A stretch of 64,000 nucleotides of DNA from Pseudotabrizicola algicola (lineage in GTDB: Bacteria > Pseudomonadota > Alphaproteobacteria > Rhodobacterales > Rhodobacteraceae): contig NZ_JAAIKE010000004.1 in assembly GCF_010915705.1 (NCBI RefSeq), positions 62,001 through 126,000 of the forward strand, written 5' to 3'. Positions 9,473 through 17,190 of this stretch are shown here, piece by piece (the stretch's first letter is position 1; every line of letters starts with the position of its first letter). A program made the translations under genes and the position numbers. The notes under the pieces were generated by a model. The model had not been told where the DNA came from. It worked only from the letters and a program-made list of their open reading frames with translations, and did not search any database.

Positions 9473-10323
9473 CCTTTCAGACCCGCCAGCATCACCCCGC
9501 GCACGATGTAGCGTTGCAAGAGCAGGAACACCAAAAGCGTGGGCAAGGTGGCCAGCGATGCGCCGGTCATGATCATCTCCCACTGGATCGCCTGTTCCAC
9601 CGCAAAGCTGGAAAGGCCGATGGGCAGGGTATAAAGCTCCTGACTGGTGGTCACGATCAGCGGCCAGAAAAACGCGGTCCAGTTGCCGAGGAAGGTAAAG
9701 ATCGCAAGCGCCGAGAGCGCCGGAGTGACCAGCGGCATCGCGATCCGCCACCAGATGGTGAATTCGTTCAACCCGTCGATCCGCGCGGCCTCGATGAAAT
9801 CATCCGGCACCGTCTCGAAGAACTGCTTCATCAGGAAGGTGCCGAAGGCCGTCATCATCCCCGGAAACATGATGCCCCAATAGGTGTTGATCCAGCCGAA
9901 CTCGGCCGACATCAGATACCACGGGATCACCAGCATCTCGGTCGGGATCATCAGGGTCGACAGGATGGCAAGGAACACGAAATAGCGCCCGCGAAAGCGG
10001 AACTTGGCCAGCGTGTAGCCCACCAGACTGTCGAAAAACACGTTCGACAGGGTGACGGCAAGCGCGATAAAGGTCGAGTTCAGGAACCACCGCAGGAAAC
10101 GCCCGTCGGACAGCACCTTCACATAATTGTCCAGGGTGGGGGACGCCGGGATCATCCGCAGGTCATAGACCTGCCCCGCGGTCTTCAGCGAGGTCGAGAA
10201 CATGAAGATCAGCGGCGTCACCATGATGACCCCGCCGATGAACAGCGCGGTCCAGATAAGGATGCGCCCCGGATGGATGCGCGGCATCGCAAGCGTGGGG
10301 GTGGGGGCCGAGGCTGTTGTCAT
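9469..10323 (-). CDS. Carbohydrate ABC transporter permease (MalG type)
   Basis: A 284-residue inner-membrane permease with about six transmembrane helices and the EAA coupling loop EAARIDGLNEFTIWWRIAMP, which contacts the ATPase. It is the second permease of the CUT1 transporter and overlaps both neighbours by four bases (ATGA on each side). The first 25 or so residues are a polar cytoplasmic lead before the first helix. Standard length and layout for the MalG/UgpE branch. Confidence 0.93.
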   Translation of the reverse strand: MTTASAPTPTLAMPRIHPGRILIWTALFIGGVIMVTPLIFMFSTSLKTAGQVYDLRMIPASPTLDNYVKVLSDGRFLRWFLNSTFIALAVTLSNVFFDSLVGYTLAKFRFRGRYFVFLAILSTLMIPTEMLVIPWYLMSAEFGWINTYWGIMFPGMMTAFGTFLMKQFFETVPDDFIEAARIDGLNEFTIWWRIAMPLVTPALSALAIFTFLGNWTAFFWPLIVTTSQELYTLPIGLSSFAVEQAIQWEMIMTGASLATLPTLLVFLLLQRYIVRGVMLAGLKG

Positions 10324-11255
10324 GTCCGCTCTCGCAAGATCCAGAGTTGCAGCAGCGACACCACCAGCAGGATGGTGAACAACACCACCGTCTGCGCCGC
10401 GGCATAGCCCATCTGATAGGAGGAAAACGCGGTCTGATAGATCATCAGAACCAAGGGCTTGGTCGAACCCAGCGGGCCGCCCGGATCATTCGTGGTCATG
10501 TTGTAGACCTGATCGAAGATCCGCAGGAACCCGATGGACGAGAACACCACCAGAAACACCGTCGTCGGCTTCAGCAGCGGCAGGGTGATACGGCGCAGGA
10601 TTGCCCATTCGCCCAGTCCGTCGATCCGCGCGGCCTCGTAATAGGTGGTCGGAATGGCCCGCAAACCCGCCATGAAGATGATGATCTGAAAGCCGAGCCC
10701 CGCCCAGATCGCCGTCACCATGATCGACGGCAGCGCCCATGTGGTCGAATTGAGGAAGGCCATCTGCGGGATGCCAAATCCCGACAGGAAGTCATTGATC
10801 ACCCCGATGGGCGCAGGCTGGTAGAACCAGCGCCAGACCCATGCCATCGCCGAGGCGGTGGTGATGAAGGGCAGGAAATACAGCGCCCGCAGGAAAGTGT
10901 GGCCAAAGCGCACGCGGTCCAGCGCATAGGCGATGATGAACGACAATATCAGGCTGATCGGCGTGCCCATGATCAGATAGGCAAAGGTGTTGCGGAACAC
11001 GCGCCCGAACTGCGGGTCGGCAAACAGGCGCGTGTAATTGTCCAGCCCGATGAAGGACGGGTCCGACATCAGGTCCCAGTCGGTCAAGGACAGCCAGAAG
11101 GCGTGGCCGGTGGGATAGAAGCGGATCACCCCGTAAAACAGCACGGGCACGGCCAGAAAGCCCCAGACCCACAGCAATTGTCGGCGCCGCATGGTCCAGA
11201 AGACGTGCGGCCTGTCGGGGCGCCCCGCTGGCGCCCCCTGCTCTGTCAGTGCCAT
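10320..11255 (-). CDS. Sugar ABC transporter permease (MalF type)
   Basis: A 311-residue inner-membrane permease, first of the pair, with six predicted helices and the EAA loop EAARIDGLGEWAILRRITLP. The sequence LTDWDLMSDPSFIGLDNYTRLF after helix 1 is typical of the short MalF/UgpA/LacF branch. It lies 13 bp after the binding-protein gene and overlaps the MalG-type gene by ATGA. Together with the next genes it forms a complete CUT1 importer. Confidence 0.93.
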   Translation of the reverse strand: MALTEQGAPAGRPDRPHVFWTMRRRQLLWVWGFLAVPVLFYGVIRFYPTGHAFWLSLTDWDLMSDPSFIGLDNYTRLFADPQFGRVFRNTFAYLIMGTPISLILSFIIAYALDRVRFGHTFLRALYFLPFITTASAMAWVWRWFYQPAPIGVINDFLSGFGIPQMAFLNSTTWALPSIMVTAIWAGLGFQIIIFMAGLRAIPTTYYEAARIDGLGEWAILRRITLPLLKPTTVFLVVFSSIGFLRIFDQVYNMTTNDPGGPLGSTKPLVLMIYQTAFSSYQMGYAAAQTVVLFTILLVVSLLQLWILRERT

Positions 11256-11268
11256 GCCCGCGAACCCG

Positions 11269-12522
11269 TCACTTCTTGGCGCGGTCGATGATGGCCTGCT
11301 CGGCGGCAGCGGCAGCGGCCAGAGCCTCCTCCACCGTTTGCCCCTCGATCAGGATACGGTTCGCCATGTCGATCGTGTTCTGGCGCTGTGCAGCCTCGTC
11401 GACAAACAGCGTCGTGCGCGCATACTCAAGCCCCTTGAGGAAAGGTGCATAGACCGGATTGGCCAGATTTTCCTCGGTCATGGCCGCGGCGCGGCGGGCA
11501 GGCAATTCGCCCACGACATCGAGCCAGATCTTCATCGCCTCTTCCGAGCTGATATAGGCCAGAAACTTCTCGGCCGCCTCCAGTTCCTCGCCCTGCGCGC
11601 CCGCGCCGATGGCATTGGCGAAATAGCTGGCATAGTTGGACCGCAGGCCGTCGGCATTGGCGGGAAGCTCGGTCACGCCCCATTCGAAATCCTCGATGGT
11701 GCGGAAAGAGCCCAGCCTGAAGGTGCCATCCACGGTAAACCCGGCCTTGCCGCCACGGAAGGCGGCCTGCCCTTCATCCATGAAGCCGCGCTGGCCCACC
11801 TTTTCCACAAGCTGCAGATCGGTAAAGAACTTCAGCGCCGCCGCCCCCGCCGCGTCGTTATAGGTGACCGTCCGACCATCCTCGCTATAGGGCGCGCCGC
11901 CGAACTGGCGCACCAGAACCTCGCGCCACCACTGGTGATCCTGCCCGCCCATGTCCAGCGTCATGCCCGCAACGGCCATGTTTCCGGCGGCATCCACCTG
12001 CGTGATCGCCTTGGCCTGCTCCACCAGTTCGTCCAGCGTCGTGGGCGGCGTGTTCGGGTCAAGCCCCGCTGCTTCCATCAGGTTCTTGTTGTAGAACAGC
12101 GCCAGCGAGCGCACGGCAGTGGGAAGGCCATAGTAGTCATCCCCGCGCTTCATCGCGCTGACGATGGGGAAGAAGTCTTCCTCGATCTGCGCATGCGGAA
12201 ACGCTTCGGGCGACAGGGGCTGGATGACCCGCCCGCCGATAAACTGGTCGGCCCAGCCATAGAACAGCTGCAACACATCCGGCCCCTGCCGCGCCATATT
12301 GGCCGCAACCACGCGCGTCTGGTAATCGGCATAGGGAAAGGTCACGTGCTTGACGGTAATGCCGGGGTTCTGCGCCTCGAAGTTCGCGATAAGCTGGTCC
12401 ATCGCGTTGACGCGGGTTTCAAAGACATATTGCCAGTATTCGATCTCGACCGCCTGTGCCGCGGTCACCGTAAATGGGCTGATGCCGGCCATCAGACCAG
12501 CGAGCAGGATACCCTTGTGCAT
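11269..12522 (-). CDS. Extracellular sugar-binding protein of the ABC importer
   Basis: A 417-residue periplasmic solute-binding protein (family 1) with a Sec signal peptide ending near AAQA (about residue 23). It is the first gene of the minus-strand operon, the usual place for the most abundant component. Features such as MARQGPDVLQLFYGW, YYGLPTAVRSLALFYNKNLMEAAG and FRGGKAGFTVDGTFR are the ordinary family hallmarks of binding proteins for oligosaccharides or modified sugars; none identifies the ligand. The start faces the ROK repressor gene across about 190 bp of AT-richer DNA. Confidence 0.93.
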   Translation of the reverse strand: MHKGILLAGLMAGISPFTVTAAQAVEIEYWQYVFETRVNAMDQLIANFEAQNPGITVKHVTFPYADYQTRVVAANMARQGPDVLQLFYGWADQFIGGRVIQPLSPEAFPHAQIEEDFFPIVSAMKRGDDYYGLPTAVRSLALFYNKNLMEAAGLDPNTPPTTLDELVEQAKAITQVDAAGNMAVAGMTLDMGGQDHQWWREVLVRQFGGAPYSEDGRTVTYNDAAGAAALKFFTDLQLVEKVGQRGFMDEGQAAFRGGKAGFTVDGTFRLGSFRTIEDFEWGVTELPANADGLRSNYASYFANAIGAGAQGEELEAAEKFLAYISSEEAMKIWLDVVGELPARRAAAMTEENLANPVYAPFLKGLEYARTTLFVDEAAQRQNTIDMANRILIEGQTVEEALAAAAAAEQAIIDRAKK

Positions 12523-12645
12523 GTCATAACCTCCGTTGGCCCGCCCTGAATGGCTGGCAAATTTCTCCCCCCACCGGAGCAGCGCACATGGCGGCGATCA
12601 TCCGGCAGTTGTGTCAGCGTCGTTACGAATCTGTTTCGAGTCAAT

Positions 12646-12664
12646 AAAATAATTTACTTGTTTT
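12646..12664. promoter_or_regulatory. Candidate operator: AAAATAA-N5-TTGTTTT inverted repeat
   Basis: Within the AT-rich gap between the ABC operon and the ROK repressor gene, AAAATAA (12646-12652) and TTGTTTT (12658-12664) form an inverted repeat with one mismatch and a 5-base centre. ROK repressors of the NagC/Mlc group bind similar A/T-rich palindromes. The neighbouring ROK protein is the natural candidate to bind here and control both directions. Assignment is inference from position and symmetry. Confidence 0.5.
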
Positions 12665-12713
12665 AATGTATTCAGCCATGCACTCTTTCTCCGAGGACAG
12701 AGGCACAGGCACC

Positions 12714-13970
12714 ATGACCAGCGACGCCACCGATCGTCAGAAATTCGCCCTCGGCAAGAACCCCGGTCGCAGCCGCGCGCATAACCGGCGGGTTGTGCTC
12801 GATCTTTTGCGCAGTCACGGGCAGTTGGGACGCAAGCAGATTGCCGAGATGACGCGGCTGACCACGCAGGCGGTGGCCAATATCATCGACGAATTGCTGG
12901 CCGAAAACCTGCTTGTCGACATGGGCCGCCTGCGCTCGGGGCGCGGCCAGCCGCCGGTGCAATTCGCGCTCAATCCGAACGGGGCCATCACCATCGGCTT
13001 TGAAATCTCGGTCAGTCATCTGGTGACAACCGTGCTGGACCTGCATGGCCAGATCAGGGAACAAGCCTCGGTGGCGCTCGACGATACCGGCCCCGCCGCG
13101 CTCATCCCGTGCATCGTGGCCGAGGTCGCGGCGCTGCGGCTCCGCTTTCCGGCGGCGCTGATGGGGGTGGGCGTCGTGATGCCCGGCCCCTTCGAGATCG
13201 AGGGCCTCTCCGGCGTCGGCCCGACCACCCTGCCGGGCTGGGCGGGCATCGACGCCACATCGCAGCTTGCCGCGCAGATCGGGGTGCCGGTGGTCATCGA
13301 GAATGACGCCAACGCGGCAGCGGTAGGCGAGTCGCTGTTCGGGGCCGGACAGGGCCTGTCGGATTTCTGCATGATCTATTTTGGCGGGGGGATCGGCCTT
13401 GGCATGATCCACGACCAGCAGCCCATCCGCGGGGCCTTCGGAAATGCGGGCGAGATCGGCCATATCGTCAGCGCCCCCGGCGGGCGGCCCTGCGCCTGCG
13501 GCCAGTCGGGCTGTCTGGAACGCTATGCCTCGCTCGACGCCTTGCGCGAACGGCTGGGCGAGGCGGCAGCGGGCGATCTTGCGGCCATGCTGGCGGCAGG
13601 CCATCCGCCGCTGCTGGACTGGCTGGACGAGGCGGCGGCGCATCTCGCGCCCGTGGTGGCCATGCTGGAAAACATCCTCGACCCCGAAACCGTCATTCTG
13701 GGCGGGGACCTTCCCGACCCGCTGATCGACGCGCTGATCGCACGGCTCCGGCTTGGCACCTCGGTGGCCAACCGGCGCAACCGCGCCCTGCCAAGGGTGA
13801 TCCGCGCCCGCACCGGCCATCGGATCGCGGCCCTCGGCGCGGCGGCGCTGCCGTTTTTCGACAGCATCGTGCCAAAGCTCGACACCGGCCTTGGCCCCTC
13901 CGCCAGCCAACGCCCCGCCGCCCTTGCAATGGCAGAGGGCCAGACCCGAAGGATTGCCGCAAATGACTGA
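12714..13970 (+). CDS. ROK family transcriptional repressor
   Basis: A 418-residue regulator. An N-terminal winged helix-turn-helix (about residues 25-80, GQLGRKQIAEMTRLTTQAVANIIDEL region) is followed by a ROK domain. The ATP loop is degenerate (IGFEIS where kinases have DIGGT), while the zinc site is complete: H250, C260, C262, C267 in GEIGH...CACGQSGC. That combination marks a NagC/XylR-type repressor with no kinase activity. The ATG at 12714 follows a weak AGAGG; in-frame ATGs at 12678 and 12666 exist but have no ribosome binding site. It is divergent from the ABC operon, which it probably controls, and overlaps the deacetylase gene by eight bases. Confidence 0.88.
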   Translation: MTSDATDRQKFALGKNPGRSRAHNRRVVLDLLRSHGQLGRKQIAEMTRLTTQAVANIIDELLAENLLVDMGRLRSGRGQPPVQFALNPNGAITIGFEISVSHLVTTVLDLHGQIREQASVALDDTGPAALIPCIVAEVAALRLRFPAALMGVGVVMPGPFEIEGLSGVGPTTLPGWAGIDATSQLAAQIGVPVVIENDANAAAVGESLFGAGQGLSDFCMIYFGGGIGLGMIHDQQPIRGAFGNAGEIGHIVSAPGGRPCACGQSGCLERYASLDALRERLGEAAAGDLAAMLAAGHPPLLDWLDEAAAHLAPVVAMLENILDPETVILGGDLPDPLIDALIARLRLGTSVANRRNRALPRVIRARTGHRIAALGAAALPFFDSIVPKLDTGLGPSASQRPAALAMAEGQTRRIAAND

Positions 13971-16302
13971 TCGCACCCGCATCGCCCGCCAGATGGCAGA
14001 CCCCGCCCTCGTGCGGCTGCACCGCGCCCTGTCCCGCCTGACCTCGGTGGTCACGGTGATGAACACCGGCGCCCACCCCGATGACGAACAAAGCGGCATG
14101 CTCGCGTGGCTGCGGCTCGGCCTTGGCATGCGGGTGGTCATCGCCTGCTCCACCCGTGGCGAGGGCGGCCAGAACGCGCTCGGCCCCGAACGGCGCGGCG
14201 CCCTCGGCATCCTGCGCAGCCGCGAGATGGAAGAGGCCGCGCGCGTGCTCGATGCCGATATCCACTGGCTGGGACATGGCCCCGACGATCCGGTGCATGA
14301 TTTCGGCTTCTCCAAGGATGGCGACGCCACCTTTGCCCGCTGGGGAGAGGCGCGCATCGTCGAGCGTCTGGTGCGCGCCTACCGCACCGAGCGCCCCGAT
14401 GTGGTGATCCCGACCTTTCTCGACGTGCCGGGCCAGCACGGCCACCACCGCGCGATGACCCGCGCCGCGCAAACCGCCCTGCGGCTCGCCGCAGACCCGG
14501 ACGCGCACCCCGAACACGCGGACGAAGGCTTGCAGCCCTGGCAGGTCGCCAAATACTACCTGCCCGCATGGTCAGGCGCGGGCGGCACCTATGATGATGA
14601 AGTCCCGCCTCCCCCGGCAACCCTCACCCTCGCCGCCAGCGGCCTTGACCCCGCCACCGGAGCGGCCTGGGACCATATCGGCGAGCAGTCGCGCTTCTAT
14701 CACGCCTCGCAGGGGATGGGCCACTGGCGCGCGGTTCCGCAGGACAGATGGCCCCTGCACCTTGTGGGCGGCCAGACCGAGGCCAGCATCACCCAAGGTC
14801 TGCCCGCCACGCTGGCCGACCTTGCCGCCCTGCCCGATGCGCCCGCCGCCCTGATCCCCGCAGCGCAGGCCATTGCCGAGGCGATGGCGGGCTTTCCCGA
14901 TGCCGATGCCGTGGTCGCCGCACTGGTGCGGGCCGACGCCGCCTTGGAACAGGCCGAGGCGGGCGGCAGCAGCGCGTTTCACCTGCAGCACGGGCACCGG
15001 CTCCGCCGCAAACGGGCCGAGGTGCAGGCCGCCTGCCTTCTGGCCGCGCGCGCCCTTCCCACGCTGGCCTATGCGGAACCGGCGCGGCTGTTCCCCGGCG
15101 CGGACGCCGCGCTTCACTGGCAATGGGCCGTGCCGCCCGTGCATCAGGTCACCGTCACCCCCGTCCTGCCGCAAGGGGTCAGCGCGGCGGCACCGACCGC
15201 CGATGGCTGCACCCTGACCGTGGCGGGCGATGCCCCCTTCACCCCGCAGTTCCTGCCGTCATGGTCTGCCTTGGGCGGCAATGGTCCGGCCTTTGCCAAG
15301 GTCAGCGCCACCCTCGGCGGGCGGCGGATGACAGCGGCCTTCGATCTGGAAACACCGCTCGAGATCGGCCCCGAACGCACACTTGCGCTGGACCCGTCGG
15401 CGGTGATCCTGCCGCTTGCACGGCTGCCCCGCTCCATCCCGCTGCGCGGCGCGGACGGCGCCGACTGGCAATTGCCCGAGGGGTTTTCGCTGGAAAACGC
15501 CACCCTCACCCTGCCTCCGGCGCTGCCGCGCGGCCTGCATGTGCTGACCCCGATGCTGGACGGTCGCCCCGCCTTCAGCCGCCACGAGGCAAGCTATCCC
15601 CATTCCGGCAGCTTCAGCTACCTCGCGCCCGAGACGCTGCGGCTCTTGGCCTTGGACCTTATCCTGCCCGAGGCGCGCATCGGCTATATCGGCGGCGGCG
15701 GTGACAGCATCGGTCTGTGGCTGCAACGGATGGGGGCCGATGTCACCCTGCTGGCCCGACTGGAAGGGGCCGAGGATCTGGGCCGCTTCACCACCTTGGT
15801 CGTGGGCATCGTGGCCTTTGGCAGCCGCCCCGATCTGGTCGCCGCCACCCCCGCCCTGCACCGATTTGTGGCGGCGGGCGGGCATCTCGTCACGTTCTAT
15901 CAGCGCCCCGATCAGGGCTGGCGGCCCGATACGACCCCGCCGCGCCGGCTTGTCGTCGGCACCCCGTCGCTGCGCTGGCGCGTCACCGATGCCCAAGCGC
16001 CCGTCACCATGCTGGACCCGTCCCACCCCCTGCTGGCAGGCCCGAACCGGATCACGCCGGACGATTGGGACGGCTGGAACAAAGAGCGCGGCATCTATTT
16101 CGCCAGCGAATGGGATGCGGCCTATGTGACCCTCCTGTCGATGCATGACGCGGGCGGCCCCCCGCTTACGGGCGCGCTGGTCTCTGGGCAGATCGGGGCG
16201 GGGCGGCACAGCCATTGCGCGCTGGTCCTGCATCACCAGCTCGACCATCTGGTGCCGGGCGCGTTCCGTCTGCTGGCAAATCTGGTCCAGCCCGCGGGCT
16301 GA
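13963..16302 (+). CDS. PIG-L family deacetylase with C-terminal amidotransferase-like domain
   Basis: A 779-residue protein. The first 250 or so residues are a PIG-L (LmbE-like) zinc N-deacetylase: AHPDDE (37-42) gives the zinc-binding His/Asp pair and HGHH (159-162) the third ligand. This family removes acetyl from GlcNAc-type sugars (MshB, BshB, PIG-L itself). A middle beta-rich region of about 250 residues follows. The last 200 or so residues (IGYIGGGGDSIGLWLQRMG...HLVTFYQRP...) look like a class I amidotransferase/ThuA-type Rossmann domain. No signal peptide is evident, so it is probably cytoplasmic. It overlaps the ROK repressor by eight bases and so belongs to the sugar locus. Substrate unknown. 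Confidence 0.85.
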   Translation: MTDRTRIARQMADPALVRLHRALSRLTSVVTVMNTGAHPDDEQSGMLAWLRLGLGMRVVIACSTRGEGGQNALGPERRGALGILRSREMEEAARVLDADIHWLGHGPDDPVHDFGFSKDGDATFARWGEARIVERLVRAYRTERPDVVIPTFLDVPGQHGHHRAMTRAAQTALRLAADPDAHPEHADEGLQPWQVAKYYLPAWSGAGGTYDDEVPPPPATLTLAASGLDPATGAAWDHIGEQSRFYHASQGMGHWRAVPQDRWPLHLVGGQTEASITQGLPATLADLAALPDAPAALIPAAQAIAEAMAGFPDADAVVAALVRADAALEQAEAGGSSAFHLQHGHRLRRKRAEVQAACLLAARALPTLAYAEPARLFPGADAALHWQWAVPPVHQVTVTPVLPQGVSAAAPTADGCTLTVAGDAPFTPQFLPSWSALGGNGPAFAKVSATLGGRRMTAAFDLETPLEIGPERTLALDPSAVILPLARLPRSIPLRGADGADWQLPEGFSLENATLTLPPALPRGLHVLTPMLDGRPAFSRHEASYPHSGSFSYLAPETLRLLALDLILPEARIGYIGGGGDSIGLWLQRMGADVTLLARLEGAEDLGRFTTLVVGIVAFGSRPDLVAATPALHRFVAAGGHLVTFYQRPDQGWRPDTTPPRRLVVGTPSLRWRVTDAQAPVTMLDPSHPLLAGPNRITPDDWDGWNKERGIYFASEWDAAYVTLLSMHDAGGPPLTGALVSGQIGAGRHSHCALVLHHQLDHLVPGAFRLLANLVQPAG

Positions 16303-16308
16303 GCGCGC

Positions 16309-17181
16309 ATGACCCCGCCGCGCCGCGACAGCGATTATGCCGGTGCCCCGTGGCTGATCGCGGATATGATGCTCATCACCTGCATGACGGTGATCGTCAA
16401 ACTGCAGGGCGCCACCTATCCGGCGGCGCAACTGGTGTTCCTCCGCGCCCTGTTGGGGGGCGCGCTGATCGTGCCTCTGGTCTGGCGGCACCGGCGCGAT
16501 TTTGCCGCGATGCGGCACCCGTGGCGCAATGCGGCCCGCGTGGCCTGCAACGCGGGCGCGCTCACCTGCAATTTCCTCGCCCTCGCCCACCTGCCTCTGG
16601 CTCTGGTCACGGCGATTTCCTTCACCCGTCAACCGGTGACGATGGTGCTCGCGGTCACCTTCCTGCGCGAAAGGGTGCGCCCCTTGGCCTGGGCAGGCAC
16701 CGCGCTTGCCTTTTGCGGGGTCATGGTGATGATCGGCCCCGTGGCGCTTGCCCCCGGTCTGGGGCTGCTGGCGGCCTTAGGCTCGGTGCTCTTCGGCTCG
16801 CTCGCCACCATCCAGACCCGCGCGCTGCGCGCCGAAAGCGCGGTGGTGATGATGGTCTTCTACGTCGTCGGACTTCTGGTGCTCACGGCGGGGCCGGCAT
16901 GGCTGTTCTGGGTGCCGGTGCAACAGCAAGACTGGCCCGCGCTCTTTGCCATCGGCCTTCTGGCGCAGATCGGGCAGTTCTGCTTTTTGCGGGCCTACCG
17001 CTTCAGCCCCGCCTCGGTGCTCGCCCCGCTGTCCTACGGGGCGCTGGTGCTGGCGACGGGCGCGGGCTGGCTGGTCTTTGGCGACGTGCCGACCCTTGCC
17101 ACGGGGGCCGGCATCGCCATCATCCTGCTTGCCTTGCGGATCGTGCATCTGGCGCGCGGCCAGAGCGGCGCAAAGGACTGA
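16309..17181 (+). CDS. DMT superfamily (EamA) transporter
   Basis: A 290-residue inner-membrane protein with about ten hydrophobic helices and two EamA repeats, typical of drug/metabolite exporters. It begins six bases after the deacetylase stop, so it is likely cotranscribed with the ROK repressor and deacetylase. In that context it could export a product or side metabolite of the pathway, or carry an amino acid. The sequence itself does not tell the substrate. Confidence 0.88.
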   Translation: MTPPRRDSDYAGAPWLIADMMLITCMTVIVKLQGATYPAAQLVFLRALLGGALIVPLVWRHRRDFAAMRHPWRNAARVACNAGALTCNFLALAHLPLALVTAISFTRQPVTMVLAVTFLRERVRPLAWAGTALAFCGVMVMIGPVALAPGLGLLAALGSVLFGSLATIQTRALRAESAVVMMVFYVVGLLVLTAGPAWLFWVPVQQQDWPALFAIGLLAQIGQFCFLRAYRFSPASVLAPLSYGALVLATGAGWLVFGDVPTLATGAGIAIILLALRIVHLARGQSGAKD

Positions 17182-17190
17182 CCCGTCCCG

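Noticed and set aside
8176-9511. Long plus-strand frame opposite the lyase gene
   Set aside because: Composition typical of a shadow frame; the lyase on the other strand has full family signatures and coupled starts.
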